From Candidatus Gastranaerophilales bacterium (GTDB lineage: Bacteria > Cyanobacteriota > Vampirovibrionia > Gastranaerophilales > Gastranaerophilaceae), in assembly GCA_944323255.1 (NCBI GenBank), contig CALURU010000006.1, positions 1-64,000 on the forward strand: DNA of 64,000 nucleotides, written 5' to 3'. The position numbers were made by a program, and so were the translations under genes. The notes beneath the pieces are model-generated. The model was not told the origin of the DNA, made no database searches, and saw only the letters and a program-made list of their open reading frames with translations. This document shows, piece by piece, positions 33,491 through 42,950 of the stretch (positions within the stretch are counted from its first letter, which is position 1; each line of letters opens with the position of its first letter).

Positions 33491-33679
33491 ATTTATGCAA
33501 TCACTAATATGTCTTAAAAAACTTCCAACAAAATTAACTATATAATTTTTTTACAAATTTGGCAAGTATATTTACAAGTTTTAAAACATGTAATTGCAAT
33601 TCAAGAATCTGAAATGTATTTGCTAAATATAATTATTTAAGCTATCCTTAAAGAAAAATAAAATTAAAGGAGACTGTAT

Positions 33680-33931
33680 ATGAAGTGTGCACCGGTCTGT
33701 AATCACAAATTTCTGAAATTTAAACTTTCTGAACGAACAATGAAAACCATTTCAAAATCAACTAAATTATCAGAAGAAGAATTAAAGTCTCTGTCACTGG
33801 ATGAACAGATAAAATTAATGGAGCAGCGGGGCAGCCTGAAAAAACAGAATCCTGTGAAAAAATTTATTGCAGAAAAATATAGAAAACTGGGTGAAAAATT
33901 AGGCTTGTTGAATAAAGAGCATATTATATGA
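33680..33931 (+). CDS. Unknown 83-aa protein upstream of HxlR
   Basis: Not recognised. Cys-containing N-terminus (MKCAPVCNHKFLKF), Ser/Lys/Leu-rich helical middle and basic C-terminus (KKFIAEKYRKLGEKLG). AAAGGAG lies about 7 nt before the ATG. Its stop overlaps the HxlR start by 4 nt (ATGA). Confidence 0.7.
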   Translation: MKCAPVCNHKFLKFKLSERTMKTISKSTKLSEEELKSLSLDEQIKLMEQRGSLKKQNPVKKFIAEKYRKLGEKLGLLNKEHII

Positions 33932-34254
33932 AAAACAAAAACGAATTACCCAAATGCCCAGTAGAGGTGACACTTTCTTTAATTTCAGACCGCTGGAAAG
34001 TGTTAATAATAAGAGATTTATTAAATGGTACAAAAAGATTCGGAGAGTTAAGAAAATCTGTCGGGAATGTTTCCCAAAAAGTATTGACTGCAAATTTAAG
34101 GTCTATGGAAAATGACGGATTAATTAAAAGAAAAGTATATGCGCAAGTACCTCCAAAAGTTGAATATTCGTTAACAGAAACAGGCTTAAGCTTAAAATCT
34201 GTATTAAAGTCAATGGAAGAATGGGGATTAAAATACAAAGAGGAATGTTATTAA
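33928..34254 (+). CDS. HxlR-family transcriptional regulator
   Basis: A 108-residue winged-helix regulator: LISDRWKVLIIRDLLNGTKRF, then ELRKSVGNVSQKVLTANLRSM and VEYSLTETGLSLKSVLKSMEEWG. The N-terminal Cys in ELPKCPVEVTLS is often redox-sensing in this family. Coupled to the upstream small gene. No other target is adjacent downstream. Confidence 0.93.
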   Translation: MKNKNELPKCPVEVTLSLISDRWKVLIIRDLLNGTKRFGELRKSVGNVSQKVLTANLRSMENDGLIKRKVYAQVPPKVEYSLTETGLSLKSVLKSMEEWGLKYKEECY

Positions 34255-34487
34255 GATTAGTAGGTTTTGGTAATCTTTGATTACAGAAACATTATTTGAT
34301 GTGGTAAATCGGAGATTTACCACATCCTACAAGCTTCTCCTCCAGTTTCATAACGCATAAAACGATTACTTCCGACCGCCATCATTCAAACACAAAGCCA
34401 ACTTTGCCGAATAATCCTTTTATTCGTTCAGACAAAATGTCCCGTTAAAATACATCCGCAAACGCAGTTCACGAGCGAAAAGTCACT

Positions 34488-34515
34488 AAAAAAGAGCCTT
34501 TTCAGCTCTTTTAAT
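34488..34515 (-). terminator. Terminator of CAT tRNA gene
   Basis: On the minus strand AAAGAGC, a 7-nt loop, then GCTCTTTTTT directly downstream of the tRNA. Confidence 0.85.
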
Positions 34516-34521
34516 AAAATT

Positions 34522-34593
34522 TGGGCCCGGAGGGATTCGAACCCACGACCAAAGGATTATGAGTCCTCTGCGCTACCGCTGCGCCACAGGCCC
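34522..34593 (-). tRNA. tRNA with CAT anticodon (Met or Ile2)
   Basis: A complete cloverleaf of 72 nt without encoded CCA. The acceptor GGGCCTG pairs with CGGGCCC. The D-arm is GCGCAGCGGTAGCGC. The anticodon loop CTCATAA has anticodon CAT (34559-34561). The T-arm contains GTTCGAATC with one T-T mismatch. CAT elongator and tRNA-Ile2 (lysidine) cannot be separated by eye. Its 5' end is duplicated upstream in 132-bp tandem units. Confidence 0.93.
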
Positions 34594-34870
34594 GTGACGA
34601 CTTTTATATTTAATTTTCATCTAAGGCTTGCGTTAGCGCTATTCTCGCTTCCGCTCGATGCGCTCCCTACCTCTCCTCGAACGTGACATTAAGTCACCTT
34701 CTCGTCGGCAGAGTGCCACAGGCCCGTGACGACTTTTATATTTAATTTTCATCTAAGGCTTGCGTTAGCGCTATTCTCGCTTCCGCTCGATGTGCTCCCT
34801 ACCTCTCCTCGAACGTGACATTAAGTCACCTTCTCGTCGGCAGAGTGCCACAGACCTGTGACGACTTTTC
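34583..34870. repeat. Tandem 132-bp repeats beginning at the tRNA 5' end
   Basis: The motif GCCACAG (complement of the tRNA 5' end) with flanks recurs at 34583, 34715 and 34847, a period of exactly 132 nt and about 2.1 copies. The two full units differ by very few bases (such as GATGCG versus GATGTG). Each carries a truncated 11-12-nt tRNA 5' end and then non-tRNA sequence. Confidence 0.9.
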
Positions 34871-34917
34871 CATATTATCAACTAAATACTAAAAAATCAA
34901 GCACGTGTTATTAAGAA

Positions 34918-35316
34918 CTATGCTCGTACTTTAAATGCAAATTTTTTGAACAATATATATGTGAATATTGAAGCTATCAATGTTGCAATAATCTGTGATA
35001 CGAAAACGTTTATATGTAAAAATTTTACAATAAGTTCTAACAATCCTGCGTTAATTAGGTAGCTGAAAACCCAGGTTGTACAACATTTTATGTATTCTTT
35101 TTTCCAGTTGCCCTTACCTCTAAAAACCAGAAATTTTTGTGTCGTAAAAGAAACGACAGATGAAATTGCCCAAGCTGAAGCGAGTGCTATCTGATAAAAA
35201 TGTTCACCCAAAATCAAACAAATTGCAGTATAAATAAGGTACGATACACCGGCGTTAAATCCGCCTACTAATAAAAATCTTATTTTGTCCGAAATATTAA
35301 ACCAATATTTTTTCAT
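34918..35316 (-). CDS. GtrA-family membrane protein
   Basis: A 132-residue inner-membrane protein with four helices, typical for GtrA, which helps flip bactoprenol-linked glucose or similar sugar lipids. Landmarks are FLLVGGFNAGVSYLIYTAIC, SSVVSFTTQKFLVFRGKGNWKKE and IASIFTYILFKKFAF. AAGG precedes the ATG. No glycosyltransferase partner is adjacent. Confidence 0.9.
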   Translation of the reverse strand: MKKYWFNISDKIRFLLVGGFNAGVSYLIYTAICLILGEHFYQIALASAWAISSVVSFTTQKFLVFRGKGNWKKEYIKCCTTWVFSYLINAGLLELIVKFLHINVFVSQIIATLIASIFTYILFKKFAFKVRA

Positions 35317-35399
35317 TTTTACCTTGCTACTTCACTGCCAGTCGATTGATAGTAAATAGTGAGTGAATTTTTTCAACTCACTATTTACTTACTCTCATT

Positions 35400-37664
35400 C
35401 TACAAAAAACTGTATTCCGGAATTTCAAATACTTCATTATTCGCATCTTTTTCTACAAATTGCAAATAATAATCCAGCGCCCTTTCCTTTGATTTTTCGT
35501 AATACTCTTCAGAAATTAATTCCTTGTGCAGATCCGTTCTTTCACCAGAATAATTTCCCAGAACTCTTGCAAATTTTTCAATTTCTTCCAGCTTTTCACC
35601 GCCAGCATAAGCCTTTGTCTTAGCATCCGTTCCTGATGGGCGGATTTCTACATATTTATCGCTAAATTGCAGATATGTACCGTCACCGACAAATTTAACC
35701 GATTTCAGATTATCAAAACTCAATTCTGCAAAAGCACCGTTTAGAACTTTCTTAACTGCTTCTAAATCTGCCTTGCCTTCTCTAATTGCAATTGCAAGTG
35801 ATAAATAGAAAAGATCATTTTTTGTTCTCTGTTTTTCACCCTCAATTTTTGCCTGCTTCAGCTTATCAATATCAGGCTCGGATTCATTGTAATAAGAAAT
35901 ATCTTCCCTTACGTCATATTTTGCAATTATATTATTTTCATCAAATATTTCTACAAGGTATTCTGAAAGAGTTTTATTTTCGTGCTCCAGCCTTGCAGCA
36001 AGTGATGATGCAACTATAATTGCTTCCGTAGCACTCTTTTCTCTCATAGCAATAGCTCTTCTGCCCGCAAGTGATGCTATCAGATCCTCTGAACCCATAA
36101 TCATACCGCCGGATTCTTCTCCGCCAAAAATTAGACGTGGTTGAACACCAAGGTTGATTGAGTTTCCGAAAACGTCATCAACAACAACTTCTTTATCCGG
36201 ATGATTTTTAATCTGAAGCTCAACTTTTTTCATAATATTAGCAATTTCTTTAAAACCTACCGGAACGTTTACTACCTTTATACCATGAGCTTTTGCCCAC
36301 TCATCCCACGATAGAGCTGAGGCAGTTGTTTTTATCATAAATCTCGGATGGTTTTTGAACTTTCCGCTTGTTTTAAGCTGCTTAACTCTATAGTTCATAA
36401 GCATCAAAAATGCCTGATTTGCGCTATATACAGTTAAAATTCTGTCCTCATCCAGTTGAATATATGAGATTCCGTAATCATCAAGCATCGTTGAGCTTCC
36501 GGCAGCTTCTATCTGGCACACCGTAAGCCTGTCGTGATCCGGATCTGTAATTAATACAACCGTTCCAAGCGGGTAATCTTTCAGCACTTTGTCATAGTGC
36601 AGTGATTCTATTACAGGGAAAAATTTTTCGCCGTCAGGACGTTTTGCAACAACGGTTGCGTCTACGGAATAATCATAAAAAACCTTATTTCCCTTAGGAT
36701 CGGTATCATATTTTCCGATAGAATGGAAGAACGGATCCTCTTCTATGTTATTCCAGGCGTATTTATCCTGAATTCCCAATTTCTCAAGGACTCTGCTTAA
36801 AGTTCTGTAAGCGCATCCGCCCACACTTTCGATAAACAGCTTTGATTCCATTTTCTTTATGCTGCTTAAATCTTGTGCAACGCCGGATTTTAAGTATTCA
36901 ACATATAAATCAATGCCGTCATTAATTTTAGCCATTACTGCTTCATCAATCAAAGGATCATTTTTCGGACTGATTTTTATCTCGTAAGAGCCATCTTTTT
37001 CAGTTCTGTCAAAAATTTCCTGAATTTTGTTTACAAATTCCAGCGATTCTTCCGGCAAATATTGGCTGCCTTGAGAGTTTAAATCTTTTGTAGCAGTTTT
37101 GACCGAGATTCCGTGGCTTGAAGTAATATATTCACCGCCAACCAAATCAAGCTTGAATGCTAAAAAAGATGCCAGCCAAATAGGGATAGTCTTTCGTCCG
37201 GCAGGAACAAGCGTTCTTATACCTTGAGCAGCCTGTATTCTTGCAATAGCATCAAGATACAACGCAGAATTATATCTAACTTCGCTTCCTGCAAGCTTTA
37301 CGATTTCCTGATTCGGGTATTTTTCTTTTGCCACAAGCGCCTTAGCAAGTGTTGCAAGTACAATTCCCACAAGATTAATCGGAAATCTTGTGTCCTGCGG
37401 AAACAAGATATTTTGCGGACCTCTTATACCGGCAGTAGAAACCTTTGCCTCTTTAGAATAATTAGCAAACCATTCCTTGAGGTTTAACCCCTCCGGATTG
37501 CTTTCACTATGCGGGTTCAGATGTTCTTTTTTTAATGTAAATGTGAATCCGCCCTCATTATCGAAATTTAATAAATCAAGATTTTTTATATAATCAGGAG
37601 TCTTATCCAAAACATTTTTAAACAGTTCTCCTTCTAACTCACAGCTTGGTTTTAATCTATACAT
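35400..37664 (-). CDS. Phosphoglucomutase/phosphomannomutase-like, long form
   Basis: Alpha-D-phosphohexomutase superfamily, 754 residues, longer than the usual 450-600. Motifs in order: STAGIRGPQN (76-85), the catalytic serine loop ITSSHGISVK (180-189, where most relatives have TASHNP), the metal-binding TDPDHDRLTV, the sugar-binding FGGEESGGMI, and the phosphate-binding RPSGTDAKTKAY. Extra length lies between the domains and at the N-terminus. It would interconvert hexose 1- and 6-phosphates for glycogen or surface sugars. GGAGAGG precedes the ATG. Monocistronic. Confidence 0.9.
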   Translation of the reverse strand: MYRLKPSCELEGELFKNVLDKTPDYIKNLDLLNFDNEGGFTFTLKKEHLNPHSESNPEGLNLKEWFANYSKEAKVSTAGIRGPQNILFPQDTRFPINLVGIVLATLAKALVAKEKYPNQEIVKLAGSEVRYNSALYLDAIARIQAAQGIRTLVPAGRKTIPIWLASFLAFKLDLVGGEYITSSHGISVKTATKDLNSQGSQYLPEESLEFVNKIQEIFDRTEKDGSYEIKISPKNDPLIDEAVMAKINDGIDLYVEYLKSGVAQDLSSIKKMESKLFIESVGGCAYRTLSRVLEKLGIQDKYAWNNIEEDPFFHSIGKYDTDPKGNKVFYDYSVDATVVAKRPDGEKFFPVIESLHYDKVLKDYPLGTVVLITDPDHDRLTVCQIEAAGSSTMLDDYGISYIQLDEDRILTVYSANQAFLMLMNYRVKQLKTSGKFKNHPRFMIKTTASALSWDEWAKAHGIKVVNVPVGFKEIANIMKKVELQIKNHPDKEVVVDDVFGNSINLGVQPRLIFGGEESGGMIMGSEDLIASLAGRRAIAMREKSATEAIIVASSLAARLEHENKTLSEYLVEIFDENNIIAKYDVREDISYYNESEPDIDKLKQAKIEGEKQRTKNDLFYLSLAIAIREGKADLEAVKKVLNGAFAELSFDNLKSVKFVGDGTYLQFSDKYVEIRPSGTDAKTKAYAGGEKLEEIEKFARVLGNYSGERTDLHKELISEEYYEKSKERALDYYLQFVEKDANNEVFEIPEYSFL

Positions 37665-37821
37665 AACTAAATCCTCTCCTAACTAAGCTTTACCATTATA
37701 TCATAAAAACTTTACATTTGTAACAATCTCCTATAAATATAGGGTTGAAAAACGTTTGTACATGTTTTATAATAAATATATATAGTATATATTCAATTAA
37801 ATACAAAAAAGGATTTTTATT

Positions 37822-39558
37822 ATGACAATATCGTTTAGTGGTTTGGCTTCAGGATTAGATACATCATCATGGGTAGAAGCTTTTGTCTCCGTAAAACAGG
37901 AAGAAGTCAAAAAATATGAAACAAGTTTAGAAGAGTTGCAAACTCAGAAAACAACTCTAAATGATACAAGAAGTGTATTTTCCGATTTGCGTTCAGCTAT
38001 TGAAAAGCTTACGGATGCAAAATTTGGCGGATCATTCGACTTGTTTGCCCAAAATTCTGTTACCTCTTCAAATGAGGAAATCTTTACTGCAACTGTAACA
38101 AGCAGCGCTGTCAGACAAAATTATGACATAAAGGTTCAACAGCTTGCTACAACAACAAAAGCAACTTCAAAAGAAGCTGCCAGTGCAGTTGCAGATGATG
38201 AAACTCTTTTATCTAATCTGGGAATTGCTGCAGGAACGCTTACTGCATATGTAAATGGTGAAAAACATACTATTAATATTGATAGTGCAGATACTTTAGG
38301 TGATTTAAAAGCTCGTATGGCTGAATTTGGCATAAAAACAGAAATCAGCGATACAGGTGTATTAAGCTTTTCTGCACAAAACGGCACTGATACTGTCAAT
38401 ATAGGCGCAACAACAGATAGTTCAAATCTGGTATCTTTAATCGGTTTAACCCAGCAGGAGGACGGAACTTATGCGTCTACAAATTCTTTGTATAAAGCTT
38501 CTGTTGCATCAAAGTTAACCTCTGAAGATTCAGGTTTCAATCAGCAAATCACAGCCGGTACATTCACAATCGGCGATGCAACATTTACAATTGATGAAAA
38601 TACGACATTGTCATCTATTATTTCACAGATTAATAGCAGTGAAGATGCGCAGGCATATGCATACTGGGATGATGCTACCGGTAAATTAACTATTACTTCT
38701 ACAAAAGAAGGTGCTTCTTATATTAATATCGAAGCCGGAACAAGTAATTTTACCGACGTTATGGGCTTTACTAATTCTGAGTGGGATGATGAGGGCAACC
38801 TTGTATCTTCTAAAATGTACACGGATGCTCAAACACTTGGAAAAAATGCCATATTTACAGTCAATGGGACAACAATGACTTCTACATCTAATACCGTAAC
38901 TTCTGATATTTCAAGAATTGAAGGGGTTACATTAACTCTTAAACGTGAGAACACTGAAGAAGATGGCAACACTACTTTGCAAGTAACTCAAGATACTTCA
39001 GGACTTGAAGATGCCGTAAATGAATTTATAGAAGCTTATAATGCAGCTATTGCAAAGGTTGAAGAAGTTACTGCAAGCGGTGAAGATCTCCACGGTGAAA
39101 CTTCGCTTACAAGTCTTACAAGAACTTTAAGAAGCTATGCTAACAGTTCTAACGGTACAAACGGCGGCATTTATAAATTGTTATCCGATATTGGTATTTC
39201 TACTGCATCAGCAGACGGAAACAACCTTTCTACTGACACTTATGAGCTTTCACTTGATTCCGAAAAATTTATGAAAGCTTTGCAGGAAAATCCAGAATCA
39301 GTAAAATCCTTGCTTACAGGTGAAAATGGGGTTTTAAGCATGATGGAAAATGCAGTAGAACAAAGCTTGTCTGCAACTACCGGATATTTTGATATCAAAA
39401 CTTCTACACTGGATTCTGATATTGAAAAAATGGAAGAAAAAATTACTAAGAAAAATACAAGTATTGAAACTTATAGAACGCAGTTAGAAAATAAATTCTA
39501 TCAAATGGAAATGGCAATTGCACAAATGCAGCAAAATTACAGCTCATTCCTGTCTTAG
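37822..39558 (+). CDS. fliD: Flagellar filament cap protein
   Basis: Hook-associated protein 2, the cap that assembles flagellin, 578 residues. The N-terminus ISFSGLASGLDTSSWVEAFV is diagnostic, the long acidic/Thr-rich middle carries the variable D2-D3 domains, and the C-terminal coil (KMEEKITKKNTSIETYRTQLENKFYQMEMAIAQMQ, heptad-rich) matches the D0-D1 domain. AAGGA lies before the ATG. No other flagellar gene is in the window, and a strong terminator closes it. The organism is therefore probably motile, or was ancestrally. Confidence 0.95.
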   Translation: MTISFSGLASGLDTSSWVEAFVSVKQEEVKKYETSLEELQTQKTTLNDTRSVFSDLRSAIEKLTDAKFGGSFDLFAQNSVTSSNEEIFTATVTSSAVRQNYDIKVQQLATTTKATSKEAASAVADDETLLSNLGIAAGTLTAYVNGEKHTINIDSADTLGDLKARMAEFGIKTEISDTGVLSFSAQNGTDTVNIGATTDSSNLVSLIGLTQQEDGTYASTNSLYKASVASKLTSEDSGFNQQITAGTFTIGDATFTIDENTTLSSIISQINSSEDAQAYAYWDDATGKLTITSTKEGASYINIEAGTSNFTDVMGFTNSEWDDEGNLVSSKMYTDAQTLGKNAIFTVNGTTMTSTSNTVTSDISRIEGVTLTLKRENTEEDGNTTLQVTQDTSGLEDAVNEFIEAYNAAIAKVEEVTASGEDLHGETSLTSLTRTLRSYANSSNGTNGGIYKLLSDIGISTASADGNNLSTDTYELSLDSEKFMKALQENPESVKSLLTGENGVLSMMENAVEQSLSATTGYFDIKTSTLDSDIEKMEEKITKKNTSIETYRTQLENKFYQMEMAIAQMQQNYSSFLS

Positions 39559-39570
39559 AGTTGTTAATAC

Positions 39571-39611
39571 AAAAACGGGTGCCGGACTAAAAGTCCGGCA
39601 CCCGTTTTTTC
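39571..39611 (+). terminator. fliD terminator
   Basis: Perfect hairpin AACGGGTGCCGGACT/AGTCCGGCACCCGTT with a 3-nt loop and a T-run. Confidence 0.92.
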
Positions 39612-39628
39612 TGACAATTTTATCCAAA

Positions 39629-39652
39629 TAAAAAGCCCCTAATCGGGGCTAA
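39629..39652 (-). terminator. Hairpin downstream of 39841 gene
   Basis: Stem AGCCCC/GGGGCT with loop TAAT, followed on the minus strand by TTTTTATTT. It could terminate transcripts arriving from the 39841-40086 gene. Confidence 0.6.
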
Positions 39653-39721
39653 AATTTGAGTAAGATGTAAGATGGGGTAATTTTGGGTTAGTAGTTTATA
39701 GAGCTACAAGTTTTTAGTAAA

Positions 39722-39838
39722 GGGTTGAAGAGTTGAAAAGTGGAGGAACTGAAACGTTAGTTATATCTCTATTTACGTGAGCGTAAGCGAACTTATCGAA
39801 CTATTCAACTTATCCACTTTTCAACTCTTCAACTTATA
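39722..39838. repeat. R2 long inverted repeat, second copy
   Basis: Arms GTTGAAGAGTTGAAAAGTGGA near 39724 and the complement ending near 39834. The core carries GTGAGCGTAAGCGAAC, which is also similar to the core of the element at 42759-42837. Sister of 8354-8471. Confidence 0.8.
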
Positions 39839-39840
39839 TC

Positions 39841-40086
39841 TTATTTCAGTAATGTAGAGATAAATCTAATAGAGTCGTCCTTTAATTCTCTGACAAAATC
39901 TCTTGCGATCTTTGAAAGAGGTCTGTTGTCAATTTTATCAAATACATCGTAGATTGGATCGCCGCCGTTATTAAATCTCATTTGTCTGTCCTGTTTTTTG
40001 AGATAATAGAATTGAAAGTCAGAAGGGATTTCTAAAGCTCCTGCCGGTTTTTTATTTCTTTCGATTGCATCGTATGTTGCTGTCAT
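39841..40086 (-). CDS. Unknown 81-aa protein
   Basis: Not recognised. MTATYDAIERNKKPAGALEI, then an aromatic and charged middle and the C-terminal helix RELKDDSIRFISTLLK. The ATG at 40086 is preferred to an upstream TTG. A purine-rich stretch GAGAGAG lies about 9 nt upstream. Divergent from recG. Confidence 0.65.
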   Translation of the reverse strand: MTATYDAIERNKKPAGALEIPSDFQFYYLKKQDRQMRFNNGGDPIYDVFDKIDNRPLSKIARDFVRELKDDSIRFISTLLK

Positions 40087-40196
40087 AATTCTTACTCTCT
40101 CTTTCAATTATCTCTTACATATATATAAAGTATATCTATTCTAAAAAATTGCCTTTTTTCTGTGCTTTGTTAAGAAATATTAAGGCGAATTTGTTG

Positions 40197-40202
40197 TATA
40201 AT
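40197..40202 (+). promoter_or_regulatory. -10 TATAAT, 6 nt before recG ATG
   Basis: Perfect TATAAT ends 6 nt before the recG start codon and no Shine-Dalgarno is present. Predicted leaderless start. Confidence 0.55.
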
Positions 40203-40208
40203 CTATAC

Positions 40209-42572
40209 ATGGATAATTTGGAGCAGATAAAAAAGGCTGTCGAGATTGAGGTTAAGTATAAATATATCAATATTAACGGGAAAACGAGGAGTTTTTCTTC
40301 ATTCATCTGCTCGGAATTGCGCAAGGAGATAAAAAGCTCACAAAACCCTAAGTGGCAGGTGCTTTTGGAGCATTTTGAGCGGTATCAAATGGATACCTTG
40401 CCCCAGAGAAAAAAATCACTTGAGCGATTAGTGAGTGTAATTAAGGCAGAGAGCGGAAATCCACCGGTTGAAGCAAAAAACAGCAGACTTACACTCAAGT
40501 CTGACGTTATGTATCTTAAAGGGATTGGTCCGAAAATTGCCTATATTCTAAATAAACTTGGAATTTACACAGTCGGCGATCTGCTGTATTATTTCCCCCG
40601 CAAACATGTGGACTATTCGACAAGGACAAAAATCAGAGACCTGACTCCAGGCGAGACTACTACAGTTTTTGGCACAATTCGTTCGGTAGAGGCTTTTACA
40701 ACCAAAAATAATCTTGGTGTTGTAAAGGTTAAAATTGTTGATGGCTCGGGAAGTATAAATCTTAATTTCTTTTCTTCCAAGTCTAACAAGTACACGCTTG
40801 AGAGGATTAAATCCCAGTTTCCGAAAGGCTCTGGAATAATGGTTTCAGGAACGGTCAAAATAAATTCTTATGATGGGATGCCAACTCTCGACAAACCGAC
40901 TTATTCCATCATGGATGATGAAATCCTCTCGTCGTCAAATATTAATCTTGCAAGAATTGTTCCTATTTACCCCCTGAGCGAAAATCTGAACATAAAGACT
41001 CTCAGAAAAGCAATATATAATACCATTCAGCTTTTCAAAAACGAAATTGAGACGGTTTTGCCGGCATATATTATTGAAAAATACAATCTTTTACCGAAAA
41101 AAGAAGCGGTAGAGCAAATGCATTTCCCAAACGATAACGAATCGCTGCAGAGAGCACGGTTTTCGCTTGTATTTGAAGAGTTGTTTCTTATTCAATTAAG
41201 ACTTGCGCTTTTGAGGGAAGAAAACAACAGAACAATCTCTTCAATCCCGCTGGAAATTAAGCGTGACGGGCTTGTAATGCGCTTTATTAACGGGCTTCCG
41301 TTTGAGCTTACGGGTGCACAAAAAAGGGCTGTAAATGAGATTTTGAACGACTTAAACTCTACAAAACCTATGCAAAGACTTTTGCAGGGTGATGTTGGAA
41401 GCGGTAAAACAGTTGTTGCAACAATTATGCTTCTTGCTGCGATAGAAAACGGGTATCAGGCTGCGATTATGGCACCAACAGAGATTCTGGCGCAGCAGCA
41501 TTACAACAATATGGTAAACTGGCTTGCGCCGCTTGGAATCAGGGTTGAATTATTTCTCGGAAGTATCGGTAAAAAGCAGAGAACAATTTCAGAAACTAAC
41601 CTTAGGAACGGTCAAGCGGATATTGCGGTCGGTACGCATGCACTTATTCAGGATAATATTGAATTTGCTAACCTTGGCGCTGTTGTAATTGACGAGCAGC
41701 ATAGATTTGGCGTAAAACAAAGGCTTGCACTCCGCAAAAAATCGCAAAATCCGCAAATTCTTACAATGACTGCCACTCCGATTCCAAGAACACTTGCTAT
41801 TACAATGAACGGCGATCTGGATTTAACGATTATTGACGAACTTCCAAAAGGCAGAAAACCTATCATCACAAAGCTTGTAAACTCCAAAAAACAAATAACG
41901 GAGCTTATCCGGCACGAGGTCGAAGCCGGACGTCAGGCGTACATTGTTTATCCCCTGATTGAAGAAAGCGAAACGCTTTCTGCAAAAGCAGCAACAATTG
42001 AAAAAGAACGCTGGGAAAAAGAAGTTTTTCCGGAATACAAAATCGGGCTTTTGCACGGGAAGTTAAAAAATGACGAAAAAGATGAGGTCATGAATAAATT
42101 CAAAAATAAGGAATATGATATCCTTGTCTCAACAACTGTTGTGGAAGTCGGGGTTGATGTTCCGAATGCGACTGTTATTGTTATAGAAAACGCTGAACGC
42201 TTCGGACTTTCGCAGCTCCATCAGCTGAGAGGGCGTGTCGGAAGAAGCGACCTTCAATCATATTGTCTGCTTTCTTCTTCTACAAAGTCGATGGAAACAA
42301 GGGCAAGGCTCAATATTATGACGCAGACAAACGACGGGTTTGTAATTGCGGAGCAGGATTTGCAAATCAGAGGACCGGGCGAATTTCTCGGAACACGTCA
42401 GAGCGGACTTCCGGATATGATTATTGCCGATATCGTACACGATGCTAAAATACTTGAGCTTGCACGCAGTGAAGCGATTAATTTTGTGAAAAATAACAAC
42501 ATTGATGATTATCCGCTATTAAAAGAAGCAAAAAGTTTGAATTTTGACGGCAATTTATTCGGCGCCGGCTAG
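40209..42572 (+). CDS. recG: ATP-dependent DNA helicase RecG
   Basis: Branch-migrating helicase for stalled forks and recombination intermediates, 787 residues. An N-terminal extension of about 100 residues, as in plant and cyanobacterial RecG, precedes the wedge OB domain (GIGPKIAYILNKLGIYTVGDLLYYFPRKH). Helicase motifs: I (LLQGDVGSGKT), II (DEQHRFG), III (TMTATPIPRTLA), V (VVEVGVDVPNATVIVIE) and VI (QLRGRVGR). The start is set at 40209, not 40149, because a TATAAT box ends 6 nt before it. Confidence 0.96.
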   Translation: MDNLEQIKKAVEIEVKYKYININGKTRSFSSFICSELRKEIKSSQNPKWQVLLEHFERYQMDTLPQRKKSLERLVSVIKAESGNPPVEAKNSRLTLKSDVMYLKGIGPKIAYILNKLGIYTVGDLLYYFPRKHVDYSTRTKIRDLTPGETTTVFGTIRSVEAFTTKNNLGVVKVKIVDGSGSINLNFFSSKSNKYTLERIKSQFPKGSGIMVSGTVKINSYDGMPTLDKPTYSIMDDEILSSSNINLARIVPIYPLSENLNIKTLRKAIYNTIQLFKNEIETVLPAYIIEKYNLLPKKEAVEQMHFPNDNESLQRARFSLVFEELFLIQLRLALLREENNRTISSIPLEIKRDGLVMRFINGLPFELTGAQKRAVNEILNDLNSTKPMQRLLQGDVGSGKTVVATIMLLAAIENGYQAAIMAPTEILAQQHYNNMVNWLAPLGIRVELFLGSIGKKQRTISETNLRNGQADIAVGTHALIQDNIEFANLGAVVIDEQHRFGVKQRLALRKKSQNPQILTMTATPIPRTLAITMNGDLDLTIIDELPKGRKPIITKLVNSKKQITELIRHEVEAGRQAYIVYPLIEESETLSAKAATIEKERWEKEVFPEYKIGLLHGKLKNDEKDEVMNKFKNKEYDILVSTTVVEVGVDVPNATVIVIENAERFGLSQLHQLRGRVGRSDLQSYCLLSSSTKSMETRARLNIMTQTNDGFVIAEQDLQIRGPGEFLGTRQSGLPDMIIADIVHDAKILELARSEAINFVKNNNIDDYPLLKEAKSLNFDGNLFGAG

Positions 42573-42950
42573 GGGTAAATACATTTTGTCGGGTGACAAT
42601 TGTAAAATTACCAATCAGGCTTTTTTGCCCTGTCACCCTCAAAGAGTAACTTTTACAGTTTGTTTAGTGAACTTTTTCTTTACTAAAAAGAAAAAGAAAA
42701 GAAGAAACAAAATGTTAACAGAAAAGACACCGATAGTACAATGGCAAGAAATTACTTTCCCCTCGCCCCTTGTGGGAGAGGGAAGAATTTCTTAGTGAGC
42801 GTTTAGCGAACTTAGAAATTCGGGTGAGGGGTTAACCTCGTTTAAGATTGCTTCGGGCTGTCTTGGATTGTTCACTCGTAATGATGCGTGGCTTGTAGAA
42901 ATGTAAGTCAGGTTTTACCTAACAATAACTCTTGTGGAGCAAGCTCCACA
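42573..42950. repeat. Repeat-rich intergenic region
   Basis: No gene. It holds a half copy of the T-rich palindrome (42660-42705), an element with CCCCTCGCCCCTTGTGGGAG near 42759, a stem GAATTTCT...AGAAATTC and the mirror part ending near 42837, and a decayed AGATTGCTTCGGG...CTCGTAATGATGCG element (about 42845-42885). A short ORF here only translates the repeats. Confidence 0.7.

Noticed and set aside
34583-34870. CRISPR array
   Set aside because: Unit is 132 nt with no spacer variation and contains tRNA 5' sequence; it is a tandem duplication.
42544-42795. 83-aa ORF ending in PSPLVGEGRIS
   Set aside because: Translates dispersed repeats; such SPLVGEG ORFs are a known artefact of this repeat type.
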